DNA from: JAXHUM01 sp034189325
Lineage (GTDB): Bacteria > Desulfobacterota > DSM-4660 > Desulfatiglandales > Desulfatiglandaceae
Length of the DNA stretch: 64,000 nt
Reading direction: 5' to 3'
Assembly: GCA_034189325.1 (NCBI GenBank)
Contig: JAXHUM010000015.1
Location: forward strand, 30,394-94,393
Every line of letters begins with the position of its first letter. Position 1 is the stretch's first letter. The position numbers and the translations under genes are program-made. Under the pieces are notes generated by a model. It had not been told where the DNA came from, did not search any database, and saw only the letters and a program-made list of their open reading frames with translations. This document shows, one piece after another, positions 8,924 through 17,740 of this stretch.

Positions 8924-9302
8924 CCGTATCCCCCATTATCATGCTCAATGTTCCCTTTATTTGCTCAGGGGTAAAGGGCTTTTTGATATAACCTGCTGCG
9001 CCCTTTTCCAGGAATTCATCGACCCTTTGCAGGCTGCCCTCTGTGGTGATCAAAACGGCAGGCAGAGCCCTGAGCAACTCATCCTTTTTCATCTCACAAA
9101 TAAGCTCCAGACCATTCATCTGAGGCATATTGTAGTCTGTCAATACTAGATCCACCCATTCGTCCCTTAAGGAACGCAAGGCCTCTTTTCCATTTGATGC
9201 CTCATAGATCCGGCCGACATCGAAACCGGAAGCCTTGAGCGTCTTTTTTATAACCGATCGCATTGGCTTGGAATCATCTACTATCATGATGTTATAGGCC
9301 AT
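8874..9302 (-). CDS. cheY: CheY-like response regulator
   Basis: 142 residues from the ATG at 9302 (AAGGAGA seven bases upstream); an earlier GTG/ATG-like extension has no ribosome-binding site. Single receiver domain with VDDSKPMRSV, LVLTDYNMPQMNG (phospho-Asp), a conserved T in ITTEG and KPF. An acidic tail (DDGQEDDESGDEG) follows, which is unusual for CheY and is encoded in the 50-base overlap with cheX. Best candidate in the operon for the flagellar switch-binding CheY. Confidence 0.9.
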   Translation of the reverse strand: MAYNIMIVDDSKPMRSVIKKTLKASGFDVGRIYEASNGKEALRSLRDEWVDLVLTDYNMPQMNGLELICEMKKDELLRALPAVLITTEGSLQRVDEFLEKGAAGYIKKPFTPEQIKGTLSMIMGDTDDGQEDDESGDEGLDF

Positions 9303-9373
9303 ATACACTTCTCCTTCATAACAATGAGTCACGACATTTGCAAAAACAGGTAATCCTGCAAAGGAATCGGTTT

Positions 9374-10222
9374 TTAGAATGCCTTGACAAATTCTTCTAC
9401 CTGTTCAAGCTTCTCTCCAAATCCTGCCATGATCTCCATGATCTCGCCTTGGGAAATATCAAGGCGTTCAATGATTTCTTCATCAAATTTATAAGCGAGA
9501 CCGTCACAGCCTACGCCGATTCCCATCATCATGCACATGACATCGGCCAGATAGACAATAGAGGTTTCGAGATCAGTACCCGGCCCTGTACGGGTCAAAT
9601 GGTGGTTACGGATGATGTTTACCATCCGCGGGCTGAATTGCCATTTTCGAGCAATTCTGCCCCCTAGTTCCGCGTGATCTATCCCAATGACTCGTTTTTC
9701 AGCCTCACCGAAACTCATCCCTTGCTCTGATACCAAGTTTTCAATCTCTTTGGCTTCGTCAGCTACATACTGATTCAGAACGACCTTTCCTATATCCTTC
9801 AAGAGTCCGGCTGTAAATACGAGATGGTTTTCCTTTGATCCCAATTTCTCTGCAAGTTCCCGGGCGAGGAGGGCCGATGAGACAGAATATCTCCAGAGGT
9901 CATTTTCCCCGAGATCATAACCCTTCTGTTCCGGTTTCAGGTTTGCAGCGGCAGCCATCATTAAGACGAGATCAACAACCTGGGTCATACCCAAAAAAAC
10001 AACTGCCTGGTGTACAGAGTCGATTTTCCGTGCCAATCCGAAGTGGGCGGAGTTGCAGAGTCTTAAGAGTGTTGCCGTGGCCCCTTGGTCATAGGTGATG
10101 ACTTCAGACAATTCGGATAGAGAGCTATCAGGATTGCTCGCAAGAAACATCACTTTTTGAGCAACCTGCGGGATAGGCTTCAAATCGTTGATACTGTCGA
10201 GTATTTTATGAATTTTTTTCAT
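9374..10222 (-). CDS. HDOD domain protein
   Basis: 282 residues, almost all HDOD (SLSELSEVITYDQGATATLLRLCNSA; AGLLKDIGKVVLNQY; RNHHLTR). HDOD proteins resemble HD phosphohydrolases but usually have incomplete metal sites and act as signalling adaptors. Its start codon overlaps the stop of cheD (TGA within ATGA), so it is translated with the Che operon. A second HDOD protein lies at 19.0-19.9 kb. Confidence 0.9.
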   Translation of the reverse strand: MKKIHKILDSINDLKPIPQVAQKVMFLASNPDSSLSELSEVITYDQGATATLLRLCNSAHFGLARKIDSVHQAVVFLGMTQVVDLVLMMAAAANLKPEQKGYDLGENDLWRYSVSSALLARELAEKLGSKENHLVFTAGLLKDIGKVVLNQYVADEAKEIENLVSEQGMSFGEAEKRVIGIDHAELGGRIARKWQFSPRMVNIIRNHHLTRTGPGTDLETSIVYLADVMCMMMGIGVGCDGLAYKFDEEIIERLDISQGEIMEIMAGFGEKLEQVEEFVKAF

Positions 10223-10758
10223 ATCTCCCGTTCACCCACTCCGGAAGTCTTCAGCCACGTGTGACCGTCTTCTATTGCCAGCTTGAGTGTGCGATTCGAG
10301 GTCCCGCCGACCTCTTCAAAATCGATCATGACCTTATTTTTCCAAAAAATCTTTCTCAGGGCCATGTGATTTCTCTTGCCGATATTGAAGAATCCTTTTT
10401 GATCAAGGACTTGGGCCCCGCCAACGACAATAACCTTCATTCTTTGCTTCTTACCCCCTAATGTGTAGGCCGCCTTGAACAGTAAAGGAATCCCGGTATC
10501 GGCAAACATGAAAGGATTCTTCTTGGCCTTGTCCTGATCAATTGTAGAATCTGGGAGCATGTAATGGAGAAGTCCGCCAACACGCGCCACTTGATCATAA
10601 ATAGCGATTCCAATGCATGAGCCCAGGGAATAGGTCATAAGCGTTGATCGGGGATCGTTGCTAACCTTCATATCCGAGACGCCGACCACCATATTCGTAG
10701 TATTTTCTCCCATTAAAACCTCATCGGCATAAAAGCAGTCACGTAATGAAACGGACAT
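10219..10758 (-). CDS. cheD: Chemoreceptor glutamine deamidase CheD
   Basis: 179 residues. The CheD catalytic triad motifs are present: Cys in GSCIGIAIYD, His in GGLLHYMLP and a Thr in GGTSNRTLKL. CheD converts specific receptor Gln to Glu and can bind CheC-type phosphatases. It begins right after the cheA stop codon; an internal ATG at 10713 also has a plausible ribosome-binding site and would give 164 residues, closer to the family's usual size. Confidence 0.93.
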   Translation of the reverse strand: MSVSLRDCFYADEVLMGENTTNMVVGVSDMKVSNDPRSTLMTYSLGSCIGIAIYDQVARVGGLLHYMLPDSTIDQDKAKKNPFMFADTGIPLLFKAAYTLGGKKQRMKVIVVGGAQVLDQKGFFNIGKRNHMALRKIFWKNKVMIDFEEVGGTSNRTLKLAIEDGHTWLKTSGVGEREI

Positions 10759-12960
10759 CTAACCGCCCTTTGCAAGTTGAAAGATGCCAGCCATATCAAG
10801 GATGAGACCGACTCGGCCATCCCCCAGAATAGCTCCTCCTGTTATTCCTTGGACATCCTTGATCCCCCCTCCCAGGCTCTTGATAACCACCTCTTCTTTG
10901 CCCAAGAGTTCATCAAGCATTAGGCACATCCGTTCATTTTCATATTCAACCGCTACCACAAGACCATTCCAGGGGTTGACGGAATCAGCTTGAATTCCAA
11001 AGAGCCTATCCAGCCTAATCAAGGGCAGGAGGTGGCCCCGCGTCAGGATCATCTCTCCCTTCCCTTCAACAGTGGAGTATTGCCCCCTTTCCGGTCTGAA
11101 AGATTCCAATATGGCAAGTGCTGGAATGACATATTTTTCTTGCCCTACTCTCACCAGCATTCCTTCTATGATAGCAAGGGTAAGGGGTAAACTGATGATG
11201 AAGGTCGAACCCTGCCCGGGTCTCGACTTGATTTCCACCCGTCCCCTCAGCTTCTCGATGGATTTCTTCACCACGTCCATCCCCACACCCCGGCCCGACA
11301 CATCGGTCACCTCTTTTGCCGTTGAGAAGCCAGGCTGGAAAATCATATTGAAGATCTCGGATTCGGTCATTTTGCTTTCATCAGTCACGAGATTGCTCGA
11401 TTTGGCCTTCTCAAGGATTCTTTCTCTATCCAGGCCCTTGCCATCATCTTCTATTTCGACAACAATATTGCCCCCTTTATGATAAGCTCGGAGCATCACC
11501 GTCCCTTTTTGGCTTTTCCCCGCCCTTTCCCTTTCATCAGGTGATTCAATCCCATGGTCAACGGAGTTTCGAATCATATGGACCATCGGATCATACAGTT
11601 CTTCGACTACGTTACGATCAATTTCCGTGTCCTCCCCCGACATAACCAGATTGACCATCTTATTTGAGTTTTTCGCCAGATCCCGCACAAGCCTCACCAT
11701 TTTGTGAAAGGTGTTTTTGATCGGGACCATGCGCATAGACATGGCGGTCGTTTGAAGAGCGGAGGTGATCTGATTCAATTGACCTAGATTTTGCAAAAAT
11801 TCCTGATCGTCTGTCAAAACGAGAGATCTATTCTGCCTCAGCATGGATTGGGCGATAACCAGCTCTCCGGTCAAATCCACAAGGTTGTCCAGTTTTTTGG
11901 TGTCCACCTTTACCTGCAATTCGATGTGCCGTGAACGGAATCTTTTTTGCTCCCTCAAGGCTGAAACCACTTCTTTCGATGCAACCTTGTTTTTGGCCAT
12001 CAAGATCTCGCCGATCCTTTTATCCGGTTCTTTTTTCTGCTTTTCCAGAGCCTCTTCAAGATCGGAATCGGTTATCGCCCCCTCTTTCAAAAGGATCTCT
12101 CCCACCGGCTTGTCTTTCATTTGGTCGGCCAGCGTGAGGATGCCGTCGATTCGTTCCTTCAAAGGGGCGATATCGTGGCCGCTATCGAGAGAAGTCCCCT
12201 TCTCCATGCCCTCCTGGACTCCCTGGATCATATTCTTCAGCATATCAGTCGATTCGAGGATAAGATCGACTACCCCATTTTCTATCCTGATCTCCCCGTT
12301 CCTCGCCTTGTCCAAAAGATTCTCAGTACTGTGGGCAAGCTTATTGATCTTCTCAAGGTTGATGAAGGCTGAAACCCCTTTTATGGTATGGAAGGGTCTG
12401 AAGATAGTATTAATCGTGTCAAGGTCGTCCGGGTCCTGCTCGAGATCCATGAGGTTGACCTCTATCGTTCCCAGACTTTCCAGGGACTCCATGACAAAGT
12501 CAGCTATAATCTCCCTGTCATCGTCGGTTAATTCCTGCTCGGATGATTTGGTTTCGTCCACCCGGTTTTCATCTCCTGCCTGATCAGGAGAGTTTTTCAT
12601 TTCTGTCTCTTCCTTCTCATCAGGGAGTCTATGGCCCAGTTTGGCCAATACAGGAGCGATATCTTCCGTATGGTCCTCTTGGTTACGGATAGAGCGACAG
12701 ATGACCTGAAGGCCGGCAATGGCATCTTCCAACGGCCCAGGGTCATCAACCTCTCTCATGATCATTTTTTCAATGTAACCCTTGGTCGCCAGCGTGAGGC
12801 TGGAAAAATCGCGATGGGCAATCGCGTCGAGTTCATTTTCCAGTTCGGCAAGGGAGTTTAGGATGTCTCCCAGGGCGGCAATGTCCTCACCCTCCATGGT
12901 GACAATTCCCAGGGCAATCTCCTCAAGGATTTTGTCTGCTTTGTCAATGAGATCAGGCAT
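10759..12960 (-). CDS. cheA: Chemotaxis histidine kinase CheA with MshEN-like insert
   Basis: 733 residues. Order: N-terminal helical region of about 110 residues without a recognised family; Hpt/P1 domain with phospho-His in HTIKG near residue 188; a segment at about 285-337 with two repeats of the GEIL...E-AL pattern (GEILLKEGAITDSDLEEAL and GEILMAKNKVASKEVVSAL), as in type II secretion/MshE N-terminal domains; dimerisation helices; HATPase (NSVDHGIESPDER, DDGKGLD, GRGVGMDVV); and a CheW-like P5 domain. No separate P2 CheY-docking domain is recognised; the insert occupies its place. CheA phosphorylates CheY and CheB in complex with receptors and CheW. Confidence 0.95.
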   Translation of the reverse strand: MPDLIDKADKILEEIALGIVTMEGEDIAALGDILNSLAELENELDAIAHRDFSSLTLATKGYIEKMIMREVDDPGPLEDAIAGLQVICRSIRNQEDHTEDIAPVLAKLGHRLPDEKEETEMKNSPDQAGDENRVDETKSSEQELTDDDREIIADFVMESLESLGTIEVNLMDLEQDPDDLDTINTIFRPFHTIKGVSAFINLEKINKLAHSTENLLDKARNGEIRIENGVVDLILESTDMLKNMIQGVQEGMEKGTSLDSGHDIAPLKERIDGILTLADQMKDKPVGEILLKEGAITDSDLEEALEKQKKEPDKRIGEILMAKNKVASKEVVSALREQKRFRSRHIELQVKVDTKKLDNLVDLTGELVIAQSMLRQNRSLVLTDDQEFLQNLGQLNQITSALQTTAMSMRMVPIKNTFHKMVRLVRDLAKNSNKMVNLVMSGEDTEIDRNVVEELYDPMVHMIRNSVDHGIESPDERERAGKSQKGTVMLRAYHKGGNIVVEIEDDGKGLDRERILEKAKSSNLVTDESKMTESEIFNMIFQPGFSTAKEVTDVSGRGVGMDVVKKSIEKLRGRVEIKSRPGQGSTFIISLPLTLAIIEGMLVRVGQEKYVIPALAILESFRPERGQYSTVEGKGEMILTRGHLLPLIRLDRLFGIQADSVNPWNGLVVAVEYENERMCLMLDELLGKEEVVIKSLGGGIKDVQGITGGAILGDGRVGLILDMAGIFQLAKGG

Positions 12961-13125
12961 TAAGTCGTGCCCTCCTCCCCAGCCCTTTTTCCTCCGTTCG
13001 ATTCCGTGGCATAAGCTGTGTCCTGTCAGATAGAGATTTACTCATGAGTCCATTCCACAAACACCTGTCAAAAGCGTTGGACGGTTCAAGACATAAGAGG
13101 TCGGCTTGCGCCTGATTATCCTCCA

Positions 13126-13581
13126 TTATTCGCCTGCTGTTGACCGCCTTTTTTTCATAAGGGCCTTCATCTTTGTCTTCCATCGATCCAGTTTTTCGAT
13201 GGTTCTTTTCAGGGCCTCCTCCATATTTTCTCTGTTGAGAGGTTTGATCAGGAAGTCACAGGCCCCTGCCTCGAGGGCACTGATAAGATTCTCTACGTCG
13301 TCGGAGGCGGTCGAAATGATAACCTGAATCAAGGGACGTGTCTTTCTAATATTCTTCAGGAGTTCTATCCCATCCATATCGGGCATCATTATATCAACGA
13401 TGACGATCTGATAATTGCCCTTATTCAGCAGTTCAAGAGCTTCTTGAGCAGAAGCGGCCAACTGGACATTCCAATTGCTGAGATATTTTTGTGCCAAAAC
13501 CCTGGTCACTTCGTCATCATCTACGAAGAGGATCGAGGTGTTGAAAAAAAGGGAGGAGGATTTTTCAGTTTTATGGTTCAT
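13126..13581 (-). CDS. Single-domain response regulator with basic tail
   Basis: 151 residues: receiver (FVDDDEVTRV; IVIVDIMMPDMDG; STASD; KPL) plus a short basic helix (RWKTKMKALMKKRRS). It lies between the chemoreceptor gene and cheA, about 165 bp before cheA and 250 bp after the receptor stop. It may be a second CheY or a phosphate sink for this CheA; the sequence does not decide. A flanking inverted pair, CGGATGTG/CACATCCG, upstream at roughly 13.62-13.67 kb has no assigned role. Confidence 0.9.
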   Translation of the reverse strand: MNHKTEKSSSLFFNTSILFVDDDEVTRVLAQKYLSNWNVQLAASAQEALELLNKGNYQIVIVDIMMPDMDGIELLKNIRKTRPLIQVIISTASDDVENLISALEAGACDFLIKPLNRENMEEALKRTIEKLDRWKTKMKALMKKRRSTAGE

Positions 13582-13834
13582 GATATTTTCCAGTTAGAAA
13601 TACCGATCTCTCAGTGCGGATGTGAATCGTTGAGCCTCGGGCGAAAGACGACAAATGCCCACATCCGTATGCTAGTCAACAATATCTCTCAACCTCTGCT
13701 TACACATAGTGAGATATTCTGGGTCAATCGATAATCGCCTTTTTTCCCTCTTTCCAAGTTGGTCTAAAGCGGTCTCGTGGTATTCCAACCTGAAGAAGTT
13801 TTGAATCGCCGAGCCTTCAGCCTCATTCTCTAAG

Positions 13835-15814
13835 TTAGAAATCCGAGAAATCATCGTCCATGGGTATAATTTGATCAGGCCTAGCCACCTCCTCGGTCTT
13901 ATGAATACTCGGTAGACTATTCCGGTTGTCTCTTGCTGGGGCCTCAATCTTAGAGTAACCGTAGGTGCGCAAAGGACGTTTTTCCGAATCGATTCTATTT
14001 CTACTATTTGAGCTCCCAACAAGAGTGAGTAACTCGTTTACCAGGTTTTTCATCTGCTCTGCCTGGGCATTCATCTCTTCGGAAGCAGAGGCCGATTCCT
14101 CGGCGTTGGCGGCGTTCTGCTGGACCACCTTGTCCATTTCGGCCACGGCCGTGTTGACCTGTTCAATTCCCTGAGACTGTTCATTGGAAGCTGCGGCAAT
14201 CTCCCCAACAAGCTCGGTAATCTTAGAGGCGCTTTCCATGACTTGCGAAAAGCCGTCATTGGTCTTTGTTGCCAGTTCCGCCCCTTCGACAACCTGTTTG
14301 ACGGTTCCTTCAATCAACTCGGCCGTGTTTTTGGCCGCCTGCGCCGATCTCATGGCAAGGTTTCGGACCTCCTCCGCCACAACGGCAAAGCCGGCTCCTG
14401 CCTCACCCGCCCTGGCAGCCTCAACCGCCGCATTAAGGGCCAGGAGGTTGGTCTGAAAAGCAATTTCGTCAATGGTCTTTATGATCTTCTGTGTCTCGTC
14501 GTTTGTCTTGGAAATCTTCTCCATGGCGAGGTTTAGTTCAGACATGGAGTCGTTCGCGTCTGATACAATCTTGTTTGTTTCCTTCATAAGGGTATTTGCC
14601 TGGCCGGCATTTTCTGCGTTCTGCTTTGTCATGGATGAGATCTCTTCCAGAGATGAGGACGTTTCCTCAATCGAGGCAGCCTGTTCGGATGCACCCTCCG
14701 CCAAAGATTGACTTGAGGAAGAGACCTCTCCCGACGCTGAAGCCACCTGATCGGATCCTTCGCCCAGTGAGCCGGCAATCCTGGAAAGCGCGTTCACAAG
14801 TCCTTTTGCAATTAAAAAGGCAAGGGCCAAGCCGATAATAAGGGCGAGGATTCCGACAATGGACACAAGAGCTTTCAATTTGCTTGCACCGCTCAAGAGA
14901 ACATCTTGAGAGACCATGTTCTTTTCCACTGTTTCCGATGCGTTGTGCATAAGCTTCTGGATGTCTTTGAGGTTCCTCTGTGTAACTGAAGCAAAAACAT
15001 GCTGCGCTTCCTTCTGGCCCTTTTCCATCTCTCTGACGACGCTGCGACATTCAGAGAGGATATCTGTCACTTGCTTGATATTCGGCTGAACTCTCTCATG
15101 CAGGAGGGACATAGCGCCATCATAATCTCCGGCTCTTAATTTTTCATCGATGAGTTTGCCCGAATCGTGGATCATCCTGTGTGGTTCCTTTATCCTGTCA
15201 ATAAGAGGGGCAAAGACAGGGTATTCCTTAATGAGGGCATCTGCTTCTCCATCATGAAGCCATTGACCTAACCGACACTTTCTGTAATCGAGCTGTGCCG
15301 ATAACATGTCCCTCTTGGATGTGAGATCATTGGTGACATTTTGAGCCCAAATCCGGTGGTCGATCTCCACCTGATAGAAGAGCGCAAGACTAGACCCTAC
15401 GTCTATCTTGTTCATATGCCTGTTGATATCCACTGCTGACTTGTGAAGACTATGATGGGGTCCTTCCATCTCTTTAAAAATAGGGACAAGAGCCGGCATG
15501 GCCTGCTCGGCGTTTTTACGGCCTTCACCGTAAAGCCATTTTCCGAGGCCGCATTTTTCATGGTCGGTCTGAACCTCTAATGCCTTTATGTCGGGATCGG
15601 TCATAAAAGCGCTTAGACCTGCAATCCAATTCAAATGATCGATCTCTCTTGTCTTCATTTCACCGACAATCTGTTCACCGGCAATCATGCTCACCGCATT
15701 CGTGACAATTCTACCAACACCTACATAGCTTGTCATTCCGATGACCAACAACATAAAAATAATAAGACCGAATCCGAAAGTAATCTGTCTGCCTACCGTC
15801 ATTTTCTTGAACAT
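13835..15814 (-). CDS. Methyl-accepting chemotaxis protein with two CZB-like motifs
   Basis: 659 residues. TM1 about 10-32; sensory region 33-310; TM2 about 312-338; signalling domain to about 610 with the MCP hairpin tip (VEAARAGEAGAGFAVVAEEVRNLA). The periplasmic region has two tandem chemoreceptor zinc-binding-like units: DHLNW, KCGLGKW, PHHSLH (about 57-125) and DHRIW, KCRLGQW, PHRMIH (about 149-215), each keeping the His/Cys/His/His set. CZB domains were defined mainly at cytoplasmic receptor C-termini. The C-terminus ends in an acidic DDDFSDF tail, not the NWETF-type CheR-binding pentapeptide. A GGAGG-like site precedes the ATG. Confidence 0.95.
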   Translation of the reverse strand: MFKKMTVGRQITFGFGLIIFMLLVIGMTSYVGVGRIVTNAVSMIAGEQIVGEMKTREIDHLNWIAGLSAFMTDPDIKALEVQTDHEKCGLGKWLYGEGRKNAEQAMPALVPIFKEMEGPHHSLHKSAVDINRHMNKIDVGSSLALFYQVEIDHRIWAQNVTNDLTSKRDMLSAQLDYRKCRLGQWLHDGEADALIKEYPVFAPLIDRIKEPHRMIHDSGKLIDEKLRAGDYDGAMSLLHERVQPNIKQVTDILSECRSVVREMEKGQKEAQHVFASVTQRNLKDIQKLMHNASETVEKNMVSQDVLLSGASKLKALVSIVGILALIIGLALAFLIAKGLVNALSRIAGSLGEGSDQVASASGEVSSSSQSLAEGASEQAASIEETSSSLEEISSMTKQNAENAGQANTLMKETNKIVSDANDSMSELNLAMEKISKTNDETQKIIKTIDEIAFQTNLLALNAAVEAARAGEAGAGFAVVAEEVRNLAMRSAQAAKNTAELIEGTVKQVVEGAELATKTNDGFSQVMESASKITELVGEIAAASNEQSQGIEQVNTAVAEMDKVVQQNAANAEESASASEEMNAQAEQMKNLVNELLTLVGSSNSRNRIDSEKRPLRTYGYSKIEAPARDNRNSLPSIHKTEEVARPDQIIPMDDDFSDF

Positions 15815-15998
15815 CTACCTGTCCTCCTGGTATGGTATGACCTTTCCTGTTCTATGGGACATTTTGTTGGCGGAAATCTCTATGATTCCTTTTCACGCGC
15901 GATAGTAGGTAGAAGCGAACGGCGGGAACAGTTCTGTAACCTCTTCAAAGGCTAGAGACTTTCTTCCGTAGCGACATCGGCCCAACAAAGCCCCTAAC

Positions 15999-16511
15999 TT
16001 AGGCGGCGTTTTCGAGTATCGCTAATTCATCCGAGCTCAATACCCTGTCAATATCGAGTAGTATCTTTACGGATCCCTCTATTTTTGCCATGCCGAGGAT
16101 ATAGTCCGTATCCAAATCGGCGCCGAAAGTCGGCGTGTCTTCTGTGTCATCTTCTTTGATGTTTAAGACCTCTGAGACGGAATCGACCACACAGCCCATC
16201 AGGATGGAGTCTGTCACTACCGAGGTCTCAACAACGACAATGCATGTCCTTTCAGTGTAGGGGACAGAATCCATTCCGAACTTCACTCTCATATCCACAA
16301 CGGGGATGACCTTTCCCCTCAGATTGATGACCCCTTTGACGAACGCAGGTGTCTGAGGGACAGCGGTAATGGGCATCATCCCAATGATCTCCTTGATCTT
16401 TAGTATACTGATGCCATACTCTTCCTCAGCCAACGAAAAGGTGAGATACTTCCCTTCCCTTGTGTCTTTGTGAGCTACTCCCTGATCTGTCATTTCATCG
16501 ACTTTCCCCAT
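15999..16511 (-). CDS. cheW: Chemotaxis coupling protein CheW
   Basis: 170 residues from the ATG at 16511 (GGGAG nine bases upstream); a longer version from 16544 has no ribosome-binding site. The CheW fold is clear: LTFSLAEEEYGISILKIKEII, then GVINLRGKVIPVVDMRVKFG, and the C-terminal GMAKIEGSVKILLDIDRVL. It links receptors to CheA. First gene after a 427-bp gap containing a sigma-54-type promoter, followed by the receptor, so it likely opens the core chemotaxis transcript. Confidence 0.95.
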   Translation of the reverse strand: MGKVDEMTDQGVAHKDTREGKYLTFSLAEEEYGISILKIKEIIGMMPITAVPQTPAFVKGVINLRGKVIPVVDMRVKFGMDSVPYTERTCIVVVETSVVTDSILMGCVVDSVSEVLNIKEDDTEDTPTFGADLDTDYILGMAKIEGSVKILLDIDRVLSSDELAILENAA

Positions 16512-16938
16512 ATGATTTATCTCCCATATTCGGTTGTCGCTCAAACGGCCTGCACCGTTCTGAGTGGTTGATCATAACGATCAATATCTGCTTGCTAGAC
16601 ACAATTGAGCAAAATTTATGCCAGAGATATCCGCGTCTTTGCATGAAGATATATGCTTGGAATATCAAGTAGATATAAGGTATGCTCCTTAAGCGGCACT
16701 TCCCGTCAGGTGCTGGGCTTTTCGTGCTTCCCGGCCTTGATAGTACTGACATGGTTTGCGGGCTATTCTGAGTGGTCCATTTATAGTCATCTCAAACGTT
16801 TTGCGCCGGAAGTTGATTGGCCAGATATTTTGTGAAAAGAGGCAAAAGGAGAATGTCTGTCTCTTTTCTTAAATATCTAACCCGAACGGACTTCTCGCGT
16901 TACACTTTTGTATCCCTTGCCCTTGATCTTGAGTCCCC
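16512..16938. other. 427-bp gap upstream of cheW
   Basis: No gene recognised. It separates the upstream cheR-kinase-HDOD group from the cheW-led group on the same strand and contains the sigma-54-type promoter at 16608-16623. The rest, A/T-rich in part, shows no strong repeat or hairpin. Confidence 0.6.
16608..16623 (-). promoter_or_regulatory. Sigma-54-type promoter upstream of cheW
   Basis: On the - strand the sequence reads TGGCATAAATTTTGCT, with GG and GC separated by exactly ten bases and a full TTGC -12 box. This matches the RpoN consensus except for the two positions after TGGCA. It would start transcription near 16597, about 85 bases before the cheW start codon. Confidence 0.75.
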
Positions 16939-17721
16939 TTAGTCTCCCGTTTTCATGTATATGCTCGGCTGAATATATTTAAAGCTGTGTTGTATGCCCA
17001 CAAGGCTCTCCGCAGCCCCAAAGATGAGATAGCCGTTTCTCTCAAGGGATGCGTACAATTTGTCTACGACCTTCTGTTTGGTATCGTCATCGAAATAGAT
17101 CATGACATTTCTACAAAAAATAATATCAAATACTCCCGGTGATTGATCCGTGATGAGATTATGCCTATCGTAGGACACGAGCTGCATGATCTCTTTTTTT
17201 ACTTTCAGATGATCTGCCCATCTGCCACGACCCTTTTGAAAATAATTGATTAATATTTCCCGAGGCACCAGTGTTAACTTACTTTTGTGGTATACGCCCC
17301 GTTGTGCCAGGCTGAGCATGTCCGTCGAGATGTCCGAAGCATAGATTTCAAACTTATATCCATTATGCTTGAGCTGAACCGCGAGAGAGTATGGTTCTTC
17401 TCCACTGGAAGAGGCGGCGCACCATATCCTTAAGAAACAGGTATTTCCGACGGTTTTCAAAACGAATTCAAGGTGATGGTTTTCCCTGAAAAAAAAAGTG
17501 TGATTTGTTGATACAGCATCAATATAATGAACCAATTCGTTTTCACTCTTTTTCAAAAGGCCTATGTATTCGTCAACCGAGTCAATCCCTGTGGCCCTCA
17601 ACCTTTTGGCAACGCGGGTTGTCAGCAATTGTAACTTTCCTGCATGCATGTTTATGCCGCATTCATCGTATACAATTTGCGCAAGTGTCTGATACTGCCT
17701 TTTTGAGAGATGCAACGTCAT
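16939..17721 (-). CDS. cheR: Chemotaxis methyltransferase CheR (copy 2)
   Basis: 260 residues from the ATG at 17721. A GGAG lies only two bases upstream, so a TTG at 17748 overlapping the upstream kinase stop is a real alternative. CheR N-domain (YQTLAQIVYDECGIN), then the SAM domain (WCAASSSGEEPYSLA; DIIFCRNVMIYFDDD). Same reaction as copy 1 at 3 kb but clearly divergent. It follows the GAF kinase on the same strand and ends before the cheW promoter gap. Confidence 0.94.
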   Translation of the reverse strand: MTLHLSKRQYQTLAQIVYDECGINMHAGKLQLLTTRVAKRLRATGIDSVDEYIGLLKKSENELVHYIDAVSTNHTFFFRENHHLEFVLKTVGNTCFLRIWCAASSSGEEPYSLAVQLKHNGYKFEIYASDISTDMLSLAQRGVYHKSKLTLVPREILINYFQKGRGRWADHLKVKKEIMQLVSYDRHNLITDQSPGVFDIIFCRNVMIYFDDDTKQKVVDKLYASLERNGYLIFGAAESLVGIQHSFKYIQPSIYMKTGD

Positions 17722-17740
17722 TGCTCCACAAATACTTAAC

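Noticed and set aside
13672..14022. 116-codon - strand frame at the end of the chemoreceptor gene
   Set aside because: It is a shadow in another frame of the receptor gene with no start signal; its C-terminal helix-like part is probably chance.
15955..15995. TAAGTTA ... GCCGATGT before the chemoreceptor gene, possible sigma-28 promoter
   Set aside because: Spacing is two bases too long and the -10 box ends in GT; it also overlaps the end of cheW.
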